This document shows, in pieces, positions 32,962 through 41,538 of a DNA stretch of 64,000 nucleotides. The position numbers and the translations under genes were made by a program. The stretch is from Amycolatopsis anabasis (GTDB lineage Bacteria; Actinomycetota; Actinomycetes; Mycobacteriales; Pseudonocardiaceae): assembly GCF_009765355.1 (NCBI RefSeq), contig NZ_VTHK01000001.1, forward strand, positions 372,001 to 436,000, read 5' to 3'. A model generated the notes under the pieces. It did no database searches. It was not told where the DNA came from and worked only from the letters and a program-made list of their open reading frames with translations. How positions within the stretch are numbered: position 1 is the stretch's first letter; each line of letters begins with the position of its first letter.

Positions 32962-35133
32962 ATGCCGACGACGCACTTCCACAGCTGCACCCTGTGCGAG
33001 GCGACCTGCGGGATCGCGGTGACCGTCGAAGGCGATCGCGTACTGGACATCCGCGGCGACGACCAGGACCCCTTCTCCCGCGGCTACATCTGCCCCAAGG
33101 CGACCGCGCTCGCCGACGTGCACCACGATCCGGACCGCCTGCGGCATCCGATGGTCCGGGCCGGGGACGACTGGTTCGAGACGAGCTGGGACGCGGCGTT
33201 CGAACTGGTCGCCGCCGGGCTGAAGGACGTCCGCCGCCAGTACGGCAAGGACGCGCTCGCCGTGTACATCGGGAACCCGAGCGCGCACAACCTCGGGCTG
33301 CTCACCTTCGGCCTGCCGTTCTTCCGGTCGCTCGGCACCCGGAACGAGTATTCGGCGACCTCGATCGACCAGCTCCCGCACATGCTCGCCGCGCTGCAGG
33401 TCTTCGGCAACCAGTTCCTCATGCCGGTGCCCGACGTCGACCGCACCGACCTGTTCATCTGCCTCGGCGGCAATCCCGCGGTGTCCAACGGCAGCATCAT
33501 GACCGCGCCGAACATCCGGGTCCGGCTCAAGGCGATCCGGGACCGCGGCGGCCGGGTCGTGGTGGTCGACCCGCGGCGAACCGAGAGCGCTGCTCTTGCT
33601 TCGGAGCACTGCTCTATCCGGCCGGGGACCGACGCGGCGTTCCTGTTGTCGGTGATGCACGTGTTGTTCGAGGAACGATTGGTGCGCCTGGGGCGGCTCG
33701 CGCCGCATGTGCGGGGGCTCGGCACGCTGCGGGTGGTCGCCGACGGGTTCGCGCCGGAGGTCACCGCGGCGGCCACCGGCCTGGATCCGGAGTGGGTCCG
33801 CGCTCTCGCGCGAGAGCTGGCGTCAACTTCGAGAGCAGTGCTCTACGGGCGAGTAGGGATCTGCACCCAGGAGTTCGGCGGGCTGGCGGCGTGGCTGGTG
33901 CTGGTGGTCAACGCGTTGACCGGGCATCTGGACGAACCCGGGGGCGCGATGTTCACCTCGCCCGCCATCGACGCGGTACCGCTGGCCGCGGCGGCCGGGC
34001 AGCTGGGCTCGTTCGGGCGGTACCGCAGCCGGGTGCGCGGGCTGCCCGAGTTCAGCGGTGAACTGCCGGTTTCCGTGCTGGCCGAGGAAATCGACACCCC
34101 GGGTGAGGGGCGCATCCGCGCGCTGATCACCTCGGCCGGGAACCCGGTGCTGTCCACCCCGAACGGCGCGCGGCTCGACCGGGCGCTGGCCGGGCTCGAC
34201 TTCATGGTGAGCATCGACCCGTACCTCAACGAGACCACCCGGCACGCGGACGTCATCCTGCCGCCGACCGTCCACTTGGAACGGTCGCATTACGAACTGG
34301 CGCTGGCGAACTTCTCCGTCCGCAACACCGCGAAGTACTCTCCGGCGATCTTCCCGCGCGCCCCGGATCAGCGCCACGACTGGGAAATCTGCCTGGAACT
34401 GGCCACCCGCGTGCTGGGCGGCGGATCCGCGGTCCGGGCGCTCGCGCGTCGCCTCGGCCCGGAGGCACTGCTGGAACTCGGCCTACGCGCCGGACCGCAC
34501 GGCCTCCGGAAACTCCGCGGTTCGTTGTCCTTGGCGCGCTTGAAGAAACAGCCGCACGGGGTGGACCTCGGCCCGCTGGAACGCCGGTTGCCCGGCCGGG
34601 CCAAGAAGATCGACCTCGCGCCGCGGCTCTACCTCGACGATCTGCCGCGCCTGCGGGCCCGCCTCGAACGGCAGCCCGCCGACGAACTCCTGCTCATCGG
34701 GCGACGCCAGTTGCGCAGCAACAATTCCTGGATGCACAACAGCCCGCGGCTGGTCAAGGGCAAACCGCGCTGCACCCTGCTGATTCACCCCGAAGACGCC
34801 GCGCGCCGGGGCCTCGCCGATGGCGACACCACCACGCTTTCCTCCCGTGCGGGGGAAATCGAGGTGCCGGTCGAGGTCACCGACTCGATCATGCCGGGGG
34901 TGGTGAGCCTGCCGCACGGCTGGGGTCACCACCGCCCGGGCGTGCGGCTGCGGGTGGCGAGCGAGCACGCCGGGGTGAGCGTCAACGACGTCACCGACGA
35001 GCACTTCATCGACGAACTGACCGGCACCAGCGCGGTTTCCGGGCTGCCGGTGCGGGTCGGCGTCGTGAGTGCCGCGGACGGCTCCCCCGCGCCCGCGGCA
35101 CTCACGTCCCCCTCTGCCGCCGAACGCGCCTAG
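32962..35133 (+). CDS. Molybdopterin-dependent oxidoreductase, single subunit
   Basis: 723 residues from ATG 32962, which follows AGGAGG at 5 bases; GTG 32956 adds two residues. CTLCEATCGI then YICPKAT gives the CxxCxxxCx27C pattern for a 4Fe-4S cluster at the N-terminus. GGNPAVSNGS and VVVDPRRTES bind the first pterin guanine dinucleotide. DVILPPTVHLERSHYE and the C-terminal molydop_binding domain (LRSNNSWMHNSPRLVKG, VVSLPHGWGHHRPG) complete the fold. There is no Tat signal, so it is cytoplasmic. The metal ligand residue and substrate cannot be set; no electron-transfer subunit is adjacent. Confidence 0.93.
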   Translation: MPTTHFHSCTLCEATCGIAVTVEGDRVLDIRGDDQDPFSRGYICPKATALADVHHDPDRLRHPMVRAGDDWFETSWDAAFELVAAGLKDVRRQYGKDALAVYIGNPSAHNLGLLTFGLPFFRSLGTRNEYSATSIDQLPHMLAALQVFGNQFLMPVPDVDRTDLFICLGGNPAVSNGSIMTAPNIRVRLKAIRDRGGRVVVVDPRRTESAALASEHCSIRPGTDAAFLLSVMHVLFEERLVRLGRLAPHVRGLGTLRVVADGFAPEVTAAATGLDPEWVRALARELASTSRAVLYGRVGICTQEFGGLAAWLVLVVNALTGHLDEPGGAMFTSPAIDAVPLAAAAGQLGSFGRYRSRVRGLPEFSGELPVSVLAEEIDTPGEGRIRALITSAGNPVLSTPNGARLDRALAGLDFMVSIDPYLNETTRHADVILPPTVHLERSHYELALANFSVRNTAKYSPAIFPRAPDQRHDWEICLELATRVLGGGSAVRALARRLGPEALLELGLRAGPHGLRKLRGSLSLARLKKQPHGVDLGPLERRLPGRAKKIDLAPRLYLDDLPRLRARLERQPADELLLIGRRQLRSNNSWMHNSPRLVKGKPRCTLLIHPEDAARRGLADGDTTTLSSRAGEIEVPVEVTDSIMPGVVSLPHGWGHHRPGVRLRVASEHAGVSVNDVTDEHFIDELTGTSAVSGLPVRVGVVSAADGSPAPAALTSPSAAERA

Positions 35134-35684
35134 TAGCGGACCTTCCGGGCCTTGGCGTACCGGTTGTTCGGGGGCAGCCAGCACAGCACCAGCGCGATCA
35201 GGCCGAGCGCCATCGCCGCCCAGCTCGTCGCCGAGACCGACGCGGGCGAGTAGTCGCTGATGATCAGCAGGTGCGGCAGCAGCGCGAGCACCGCGCCGAC
35301 CGTGATGAGCACCCGCGCCCAGGTGGCCGCCTTGAGCGCGCACAGCCCGAAGATCAGCAGCCAGGCCGCGAAGAACAGCGCGAAGCCCGCGCGGGCGACC
35401 AGGGTGGCCATCCGTTCGTCGATCGCGGCGTCCCAGAGCAGGCCGGACAGGCCCTTGACGTCCTCGGTGCTCATGCCTTCGGGCAGGCCCATGTCCGGCA
35501 GGAGCTTGTCCATGGCCTCGTTCAGGTTGGTGGTGGCCAGGTCCCGGCCACCGGCGAAAACCAGGACCGCGCCGACGACCGCGGCCAGCGCCGCCGCCAC
35601 CGCGGTGCCGACCAGGGCCAGCACCGTCGGCGGCCGCGAGGGCGGCGCTGGGGGCGCGATGGGAGCGGCTTGTGCATACGTCAC
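35130..35684 (-). CDS. Four-helix membrane protein of unknown function
   Basis: 184 residues from GTG 35684, selected for its AAGGAG ribosome binding site. A Pro/Ala-rich N-terminus (AAPIAPPAPPSRPP) precedes TM1 (VLALVGTAVAAALAAVVGAVLVF). A 55-residue extracytoplasmic loop follows (DLATTNLNEAMDKLLPDMGL, then PEGMSTEDVKGLSGLLWDAA). Three more helices lie at about 95-165. The C-terminus is basic (NNRYAKARKVRY). No family recognised. Its stop shares 4 bases with the oxidoreductase 3' end. It diverges from the LysR gene with 178 bp of AT-richer DNA between. Confidence 0.75.
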   Translation of the reverse strand: MTYAQAAPIAPPAPPSRPPTVLALVGTAVAAALAAVVGAVLVFAGGRDLATTNLNEAMDKLLPDMGLPEGMSTEDVKGLSGLLWDAAIDERMATLVARAGFALFFAAWLLIFGLCALKAATWARVLITVGAVLALLPHLLIISDYSPASVSATSWAAMALGLIALVLCWLPPNNRYAKARKVRY

Positions 35685-35861
35685 GAGCGTATTTCTCCTT
35701 GCGAAGGTGGGGACGAATCCGGTCGTGCGGAACGGCAACGACCATTCGGGCTGCGAAAGTGTGCCACGAGTGGAATGCTGGTGACAGCGAATCCGGAAAT
35801 GATTTCGAGATTACTTTTACTGCATCCGAGATTAGTTTCGCCGGGGATACACTCTTGCGCT
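35685..35861. promoter_or_regulatory. Divergent promoter region, membrane protein / LysR gene
   Basis: 177 bp between divergent starts. From 35790 to 35850 it is markedly AT-rich for this genome (gaaatgatttcgagattact, then atccgagattagtttcg). gagattact (35801-35809) and gagattagt (35828-35836) form an imperfect direct repeat 27 bp apart. LysR proteins usually bind such T-N11-A containing sites in the divergent region. GATACAC at 35846-35852 could be a -10. Confidence 0.4.
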
Positions 35862-36917
35862 ATGACCGAACCCGGGCCGTTGCGACTGCCAGCCGTGAAC
35901 CGGAGAAGTCGATTGCTGCAGAGCCCCCAAGCCCTGCTGGACACCACGATGGACCAGCTCAGGACGCTGATCGCGGTCCGGGAAGCCGGGACCGCGCTGG
36001 GCGCCGCGCGCCTGCTGGGGCGGGAGCAGTCGAGCATCCAGAAACAGCTCGACACCCTCAACCGCAACTTCCGCGAACTCTGCGGCGAACCGTTGGTCCG
36101 CAAACAGGGACGCGGAAAAGACGTGCTGTTCACCGGGACCGGAGAAGCGCTCGTCGAGATGGCACGGGACACGTTGAGCGGCTGGCTGGACGGAATCCAC
36201 GAATGCCGCCGCCACCTCGGGGAAACGCTCACCGTCGGCACCACGCGATTCACACTCGGGTACCTGGCGAGCGCGGGGGAACGGGTCGCCGGGGAGTTCG
36301 AGCGGCGGGGGATCGAGCTCAAGGTGGTGCACGTGCGGACCCGGGATCTGCTGGATTCGTTGCTGTCCAAGCAGGTCGACGTGGTCTGCGGCAGCGTGGT
36401 GACGGCCGAGGACGAGCGGCTCGAGGCGTTCGACGTGATGGAGTGGCGGCGCGGCGGGCTGTCCGTGCTGACGAACCTGCCCGAGGATCAGCTGCCCGGG
36501 CCGTCCGCGGGAGCCAGCGAACTGCGCTCGCTGCCGCTCGTGGTGCCGGCGAGCGGGTTGATCACCGGGTTCCTGCAGGGCTGGTTCGGCGCGGACTACC
36601 GGAACAAGCTGGACATCGCGGCCGAGATCGACGCGGTGCACTACGGGTTCGAGCTGCTGCGGTCCGGGCTGCTGCGCGGCTGCATGCTGGTCACCAGCGG
36701 CGTCGGGCAGGCGGCGAGCGACGGGCGGCTGCCCGACGGCGAGGGGTTGCGCAAGATCGAGCTGATCAACGACATCGGGCCGAAGCTCGAGGTGCTGGTC
36801 GGCGCGTTCACGCGGCAAGGCGAGAGCACCGCTCACGATTCGGAGCACCCGCTCACGCTGCTGTGGCGCGCCCTCGCCGCCCAGAACGCCGAGTGGAAGA
36901 ACAACTGGTGGAAGTAG
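35862..36917 (+). CDS. LysR-type transcriptional regulator
   Basis: 351 residues from ATG 35862. The winged HTH (about 30-90) reads MDQLRTLIAVREAGTALGAA, then RLLGREQSSIQKQLDTLNRN and LVRKQGRGKDVLFTGTGEAL, the LTTR pattern with an atypically long 30-residue N-terminal extension. The effector domain (about 115-345) follows, with TVGTTRFTLGYLASAGERVAG and QVDVVCGSVVTAEDERLEAF. Target unknown; the divergent membrane protein at 35130 is the usual candidate. Alternative in-frame starts lie far upstream and would overlap the divergent gene. Confidence 0.88.
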   Translation: MTEPGPLRLPAVNRRSRLLQSPQALLDTTMDQLRTLIAVREAGTALGAARLLGREQSSIQKQLDTLNRNFRELCGEPLVRKQGRGKDVLFTGTGEALVEMARDTLSGWLDGIHECRRHLGETLTVGTTRFTLGYLASAGERVAGEFERRGIELKVVHVRTRDLLDSLLSKQVDVVCGSVVTAEDERLEAFDVMEWRRGGLSVLTNLPEDQLPGPSAGASELRSLPLVVPASGLITGFLQGWFGADYRNKLDIAAEIDAVHYGFELLRSGLLRGCMLVTSGVGQAASDGRLPDGEGLRKIELINDIGPKLEVLVGAFTRQGESTAHDSEHPLTLLWRALAAQNAEWKNNWWK

Positions 36918-36963
36918 CGGGCTGCCCGGCTCGCTCGTCGCTCCCGCCCGGAATCCGCGCGAA

Positions 36964-37003
36964 GTCGGCAAAGTGCGCCAACTGGGGGTCGCACTTTGCC
37001 GAC
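36964..37003. repeat. Perfect 14-bp inverted repeat after the LysR gene
   Basis: gtcggcaaagtgcg (36964-36977) and cgcactttgccgac (36990-37003) are exact reverse complements around 12 bases. The core gcactttgcc recurs at 37075-37084. It begins 47 bases after the LysR stop and could terminate that transcript. Confidence 0.65.
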
Positions 37004-37104
37004 AGAGTGCGGTCTTGCGCGGGCCGGAGGAAGGTGCTTGGCCGGTGGAGATCGGGTTCCGCGGGGGCGGGGCCGCACTTTGCCGGCTGAGTGCGGGGGG
37101 CGCT

Positions 37105-37141
37105 CGCCGGGGGGCACTTGGGGAGAAAGTGCCCCCCGGCG
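37105..37141. terminator. Perfect 15-bp GC-rich hairpin between convergent genes
   Basis: cgccggggggcactt (37105-37119) pairs exactly with aagtgccccccggcg (37127-37141) across a 7-base loop (ggggaga). It stands 16 bases from the stop of the leftward exporter gene and about 190 bases past the LysR stop, positioned as a bidirectional terminator. There is no T-run. The AAGTGC/GCACTT core is shared with the hairpin at 36964. Confidence 0.65.
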
Positions 37142-37157
37142 TTCCCCGCGAAGGGGG

Positions 37158-38600
37158 TCAGACGCGCGGGTCGGGGAGGGCGCGGGCGAGCAGCAGCACC
37201 AGGAGCGCGCCCGCCGCCTGCACGGCCATCACCAGGACGAACGCGTCGCGCATGCCCAGCAGGTCCGGGTGGCTGAGCGAGGCGAACAGGCTGCCCAGGG
37301 TCGCCACGCCCAGCGCGAGCGAGGTCTGCTGGGTCGTGGTCAGCACCCCGCTGCCCACCCCCGCCCGCTCGGCCGGAACGCGGGACAGCACGATCCGGAA
37401 CAGCGTGGTCATCGCCATCCCCTGCCCGATGCCGCAGAGGAGCATCCCGGGCGCGAGGTCGAGCGCGTTCACCTCCGGCCAGGACAGCAAGGTCGCCCCG
37501 ATCAGCGACAGGATCCCGATCGCCTGCAAACCGGCGCCGGCCACCACGACCTTCTGCCCGAACCGGGCCACCAGGCGGCTGCTCACCAGTGAGGTGCCGA
37601 AGAACCCGATCGCCATCGGGGTCAGCGCCAGGCCGGAACCCATCGGCCCGAGGTGCAGGCCGTCCTGCAGCGTCACCGCGTAGACGAACATGAACCCGCC
37701 GAACCCGGTGAAGAACGGGACGCCCACCGCGAGCCCGCGCCGCATGCTCGGCATCCGCATGATCGACGGCGGCAGCAGCGGCACGCCACCGGCCCGTTCC
37801 AGCCGCCGCTCGACGGCGAGGAAACCGGCCGCCGCGAACGGGGACGCGGCCAGCAGCAGCCAGGCCCACACCGGCCAGCCGAGCGCGCGGCCTTCCATCA
37901 GCGGGATGAGCAGGGTCAGCAGCGTGACGCCGAGCAGCACGGTGCCCCAGCGGTCCACGCCCATCGGGTTGGCCGAACGGGTCTCCGGCAGCGTCCGCTT
38001 GGCGAGCAGCAGGCCGATCAGGCCGATCGGGACGTTCACCAGGAAGATCGGCCGCCAGCTCGTCCCGGCGATGTCGGCCGCGACGAGCACCCCGCCGAGC
38101 AGCTGGCCGATGACCGTGGAGATCCCGCCGGTCGCGCCGTACAGGCCGAGTGCCTTCGAGCGGCGCTCGCCCTCGGTCGTGGCCTGGATGATCGACAGCA
38201 CCTGCGGCAGCATCATCGCCGCGGACGCCCCCTGCGCCGCGCGGGCCAGCACCAGGGTCAGCGCGTCCGGCGCGAGCCCGCACGCCAGCGAACTCACCGT
38301 GAACGCGGTCAGGCCGATCATGAACAGCCGGCGCCGCCCGAACGCGTCGCCCAGGCGGCCGCCCACCACGAGCAGCAGCGCATACGCGATCCCGTACCCG
38401 GCGACCACCAGTTCCAGGGTCGCGGTCGAGGCGTTCAGGTCGGCGTTGATCGTCGGCAGCGCGACGTTGACGATGAAGAAGTCGATCAGTGGCAGGGCCG
38501 CCCCCAGCAGCACGGTGATCAGTCCGGCGGAGGTCAGTCCCGGCCCGAGGGGTCGCCCGGCCGCACGGGTGGTCGGCTCGAGCAAGGTCTGGGTTGTCAT
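37158..38600 (-). CDS. DHA2-family MFS multidrug exporter (EmrB/QacA type)
   Basis: 480 residues with about 14 hydrophobic segments. TM1 has the DHA2 signature PLIDFFIVNVALPTI. Motif A is VVGGRLGDAFGRRRLF. Motif C, the antiporter motif, appears as ATGGISTVIGQLLGGVL in TM5. It expels lipophilic drugs or cations by proton antiport. Divergent from an XRE/MmyB-type regulator across a 102-bp region full of CCAGGTA/TGGTACC palindromes, which suggests specific control of this exporter. No clear ribosome binding site precedes the ATG, so its mRNA may be leaderless. Confidence 0.92.
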   Translation of the reverse strand: MTTQTLLEPTTRAAGRPLGPGLTSAGLITVLLGAALPLIDFFIVNVALPTINADLNASTATLELVVAGYGIAYALLLVVGGRLGDAFGRRRLFMIGLTAFTVSSLACGLAPDALTLVLARAAQGASAAMMLPQVLSIIQATTEGERRSKALGLYGATGGISTVIGQLLGGVLVAADIAGTSWRPIFLVNVPIGLIGLLLAKRTLPETRSANPMGVDRWGTVLLGVTLLTLLIPLMEGRALGWPVWAWLLLAASPFAAAGFLAVERRLERAGGVPLLPPSIMRMPSMRRGLAVGVPFFTGFGGFMFVYAVTLQDGLHLGPMGSGLALTPMAIGFFGTSLVSSRLVARFGQKVVVAGAGLQAIGILSLIGATLLSWPEVNALDLAPGMLLCGIGQGMAMTTLFRIVLSRVPAERAGVGSGVLTTTQQTSLALGVATLGSLFASLSHPDLLGMRDAFVLVMAVQAAGALLVLLLARALPDPRV

Positions 38601-38702
38601 GGGTACCAGGTTGGGGCCGTTCCGAAACTGGTACCAGGAGCCTGTTTATCCAGGTATCAGGACTACCTGGTAACAGGATGAGGGTTGTGCGAGAGTGTTC
38701 GC
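38601..38702. promoter_or_regulatory. Operator region of the exporter / XRE regulator pair
   Basis: Several dyads are packed here. ggtacc lies at 38602-38607 next to the exporter start; ctggtaccag, a perfect 10-bp palindrome, at 38628-38637. A large dyad has CCTGTT (38641-38646), CCAGGTA (38650-38656), TACCTGG (38664-38670) and AACAGG (38672-38677). All share the CCAGGTA/TGGTAC theme, as expected for one regulator bound at several sites. That the regulator is the product of 38703 is inference. Confidence 0.6.
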
Positions 38703-39578
38703 ATGACCACCGCCGTCCGTCCCGATCTCCCGAGCGACGCAGCCGAACAGCAGCCGACCGCTCAGCAGAGCGACGCGGTCCGGCGGCGGGAACTGGCCGC
38801 GTTCCTGCGCAGCCGCCGCGAGCGGATCACCCCGGACCAGGTCGGCCTGCCCCCGGCCGGCCGCCGCCGCACGCCGGGCCTGCGCCGCGAGGAGGTCGCG
38901 CAGCTCGCCGGGGTCGGGGTCACCTGGTACACCTGGCTCGAACAGGGCCGCGACATCAACGCGTCCGAGCAGGTCCTGGAGGCGATCGCCACCACGCTGC
39001 GCCTGGACCGGCACGAGCGCGCGCACCTGTTCACGCTCGCCGGTGCGCCCGAACCGGTGATGGCGAAGGAATGCCGCTCGGTCACGCCCGCGGTGCACGC
39101 GATGCTGCGCAAACTGGAGCCGTTCCCCGCGGTGGTGAAGAACGGGCGCTGCGACATCCTCGCCTACAACCGCGGCTACGACTGGCTGATGGGCGGCATC
39201 GAGCAGATCCCGTTCGAGGAGCGCAACACCCTGCTGCAGGCGCTGCTCAACCCGTCCTGGCGCGAGCGGCTGGTCGACTGGGAAGAGAACATGCCGCGGG
39301 TGGTCAGCGCGTTCCGCGCCGCGATGGCCGAGCACATCGCCGAACCGAGCTGGAAGTCGCTGGTGAAACGGCTGCGCGCGGAGTCCCCGCTGTTCGAGAA
39401 GCTGTGGAACCAGCACGACGTGACCAACAACCGCGTGGTGACCAAGCGGTTCCTGCACCCCGAGGCGGGGCTGCTGCAGTTCGACTTCACCTACCTGTGG
39501 CTGGGCCGCCGGTCCGAGATCCACGTGACCAGCTACCTCCCGGACCCCGAGACCGCGGCCAAGCTCCCCGTTTTCTGA
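38703..39578 (+). CDS. XRE helix-turn-helix regulator with MmyB-like ligand domain
   Basis: 291 residues from ATG 38703. The HTH covers about 30-100: LAAFLRSRRERITPDQVGLP, then RRRTPGLRREEVAQLAGVGV, WYTWLEQGRDINAS and LEAIATTLRLDRHERAHLF. The second half is the MmyB-like PAS-type domain (VVKNGRCDILAYNRGYDWLM, then FRAAMAEHIAEPSWKSLVKRL), which binds a small molecule or fatty acid. Such proteins commonly control a divergent transporter or oxidoreductase; here the DHA2 exporter is the neighbour. Confidence 0.92.
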   Translation: MTTAVRPDLPSDAAEQQPTAQQSDAVRRRELAAFLRSRRERITPDQVGLPPAGRRRTPGLRREEVAQLAGVGVTWYTWLEQGRDINASEQVLEAIATTLRLDRHERAHLFTLAGAPEPVMAKECRSVTPAVHAMLRKLEPFPAVVKNGRCDILAYNRGYDWLMGGIEQIPFEERNTLLQALLNPSWRERLVDWEENMPRVVSAFRAAMAEHIAEPSWKSLVKRLRAESPLFEKLWNQHDVTNNRVVTKRFLHPEAGLLQFDFTYLWLGRRSEIHVTSYLPDPETAAKLPVF

Positions 39579-39599
39579 CCCACCCGGAGTAATGCCGGT

Positions 39600-39626
39600 G
39601 TCGTAACGCAACAGCCGCTTTACGAC
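39600..39626 (+). promoter_or_regulatory. Inverted GTCGTAA/TTACGAC repeat upstream of the two-component genes
   Basis: gtcgtaa (39600-39606) and ttacgac (39620-39626) form a perfect 7-bp dyad with 13 bases between; a related gacgtaac follows at 39648-39655, close to the GTG at 39666. NarL-type regulators bind short inverted heptamers of this sort, so autoregulation is plausible, though unproven. Confidence 0.45.
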
Positions 39627-39665
39627 CGACGCGCGACGGCCCCCGGGTGACGTAACTTCACTTGC

Positions 39666-40790
39666 GTGATCCGTGCCGTGCGTCAGTACCTGCCCAGCCT
39701 GGGCGACGTGCTGCTGACCGTCCTGCCGCTCGGGTTCGTCCTCGGCGTGACCTCCGGCGCGAACCGCTGGCAGCACGACGCGCCCCGGCTGGACACGCTC
39801 GGCTACCTGTGGCTCATCGCCTGCGCGCTGCCGTTGCTGGTGGCCCGCCGGTTCCCGCTCTCCGCGTTCGCGGTGACCGGCGTGCTGACCGTCGCGTACT
39901 ACGCGGTCTACGACACCGGCGGCCCCGCGGCCGTGCTGCCGACCATCGCGCTGTTCCTGCTGACCCGGGACCGCGGCCCGCTGATCGCCGGGATCGCCGG
40001 GACCCTGGCGATCGGGATCGGCTTCTACGGCGTGCACCTGGCCACCGGCGGGACCCTCGTCACCGACGCGCGCGCCGCGCTCCCGATCGCCTGGATCGCG
40101 GCGGTGGTCGGCATCGGCACCGCGGTGCGCAACCGGATCGCCGCGAACCGGGCCGCCCGCGAGCAGGCCGTCGAACACCAGGAACGGATGGCCGAACAGG
40201 AACGCCTGCGGATCGCGCGCGAGGTGCACGACGTGGTCGCGCACAGCCTCGCCATGATCAACGTCCAGGCCGGGGTCGCCGCGCACGTCGCCGACCGGCG
40301 GCCCGAACAGGCCAAGGAGGCGCTGCGGAACATCAAGGAGGCCAGCGCCGCCGCGCTCACCGACCTGCGGGCCACCCTGGCGGTGCTGCGCGGTCAGGAC
40401 CACGCGCCCGCGCCGAGCCTGGACCAGATGGCCGAGCTGCTGGAGCACACCCGCACCGCGGGGCTGACCGTCCGCGTGCACGGTTCGCCCGGGAACCTCC
40501 CGGCGCCGACCGACGCGGCGGCCTACCGGATCCTGCAGGAATCGCTGACCAACGTCGTCCGGCACGCCAACCAGCCGAAGCACGTCGATGTCCACTTCGG
40601 ACGCGACGGCGGCAGCCTCGAGCTGGTGGTGCGCGACGACGGCATGGGGGCGACCGAACCGAAGATCGGCAACGGCCTGCGCGGCATGCGCGAACGGGCC
40701 GAGGCACTGGGCGGCCGGGTGCGGGCGACGGCCGTCGAAGGTGGGTTCGAGGTCCGCGCCGAACTCCCGATCCAGGAGGAACACCGGTGA
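39666..40790 (+). CDS. Sensor histidine kinase, NarL/DesK-type (HisKA_3)
   Basis: 374 residues. Five or six N-terminal membrane helices (about 15-155) form the sensor. The dimerisation helix contains REVHDVVAHSLAMINVQAG with the phospho-acceptor His188. The ATPase domain (about 275-370) has ILQESLTNVVRHA and VVRDDGMGAT with GNGLRGMRERAEALGG. It phosphorylates the response regulator encoded next, whose GTG overlaps its stop (GTGA). Signal unknown. Starts with GTG. Confidence 0.93.
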   Translation: MIRAVRQYLPSLGDVLLTVLPLGFVLGVTSGANRWQHDAPRLDTLGYLWLIACALPLLVARRFPLSAFAVTGVLTVAYYAVYDTGGPAAVLPTIALFLLTRDRGPLIAGIAGTLAIGIGFYGVHLATGGTLVTDARAALPIAWIAAVVGIGTAVRNRIAANRAAREQAVEHQERMAEQERLRIAREVHDVVAHSLAMINVQAGVAAHVADRRPEQAKEALRNIKEASAAALTDLRATLAVLRGQDHAPAPSLDQMAELLEHTRTAGLTVRVHGSPGNLPAPTDAAAYRILQESLTNVVRHANQPKHVDVHFGRDGGSLELVVRDDGMGATEPKIGNGLRGMRERAEALGGRVRATAVEGGFEVRAELPIQEEHR

Positions 40791-41458
40791 CCATCCGCGT
40801 AGTGCTCGCCGACGACCAGGCGCTCGTGCGCGCCGGATTCCGCGTGCTGCTGGAGACCGAGGACGGGTTCGAGGTCTGCGGCGAGGCCAGCGACGGGGGC
40901 CAGGCCGTGGCGCTCGCCGAGGAGTACAAGCCCGATGTCGTGGTGATGGACATCCGGATGCCCGGCGTGGACGGCCTGGAAGCCACCCGGCGGATCACCC
41001 GGAACCCGGAGCTGGGCGGGGTCAAGATCCTGGTGCTGACCACGTTCGACGTGGACGAGTACGTCTACGACGCGCTGCGCGCCGGGGCCAGCGGGTTCCT
41101 GCTCAAGGACACCGACCCGCCGGAACTGCTGCGCGCGCTGCGTGTGGTGGCCTCCGGCGAGGCGCTGCTCGCGCCCACGGTGACTCGGAGACTCATCTCC
41201 GAATTCGTCGGCCGCCCGGAGAACCGGCGCATCGACACCGGGGCGATCCGGCAGATCACCGAACGCGAACGCGAGGTCCTCGCGCTCGTGGCGGGCGGGC
41301 TGTCCAACGACGAGATCGCCGCGCAGCTGGTCATCTCCGCGGCGACCGCGCGCACGCACGTCAGCCGGATCATGACCAAGATCGGCGCCCGCGACCGGGC
41401 CCAGCTGGTCGTGCTGGCCTACGAATCCGGCCTGGTCACCCCGCGCGGCGGGAACTAG
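40787..41458 (+). CDS. NarL/LuxR-family response regulator
   Basis: 223 residues. Receiver domain 1-125 with acidic pocket Asp9-Asp10, phospho-acceptor Asp55 (VVVMDIRMPG), and Lys in FLLKDTDP. The LuxR_C HTH (about 155-215) reads ITEREREVLALVAGGLSNDE, then IAAQLVISAATARTHVSRIM. It is co-translated with its kinase. Targets are unknown. Its last four bases overlap the stop of a small antisense-oriented ORF at 41455. Confidence 0.95.
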   Translation: MTIRVVLADDQALVRAGFRVLLETEDGFEVCGEASDGGQAVALAEEYKPDVVVMDIRMPGVDGLEATRRITRNPELGGVKILVLTTFDVDEYVYDALRAGASGFLLKDTDPPELLRALRVVASGEALLAPTVTRRLISEFVGRPENRRIDTGAIRQITEREREVLALVAGGLSNDEIAAQLVISAATARTHVSRIMTKIGARDRAQLVVLAYESGLVTPRGGN

Positions 41459-41538
41459 GGTCTGCGGCCCAGCTGGAGGACCAGCCGGACCAGGAACACG
41501 ACGGCCAAGGCGACGACGAAGGCGATTTCCAGCAGCAT
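41455..41538 (-). CDS. 27-residue single-pass membrane mini-protein
   Basis: Too short for usual ORF calling. ATG at 41538 follows AAGGAAGGAG at a 5-base gap, one of the best ribosome binding sites in the window. The product begins [20 protein letters not shown] and ends LQLGRRP: one hydrophobic helix with a positively charged end, so probably a N-out/C-in membrane peptide. The stop codon overlaps the response-regulator stop. The neighbouring GDP-mannose dehydratase diverges from it. No function is known; a signalling or membrane-complex modulator is possible. Confidence 0.55.
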   Translation of the reverse strand: MLLEIAFVVALAVVFLVRLVLQLGRRP

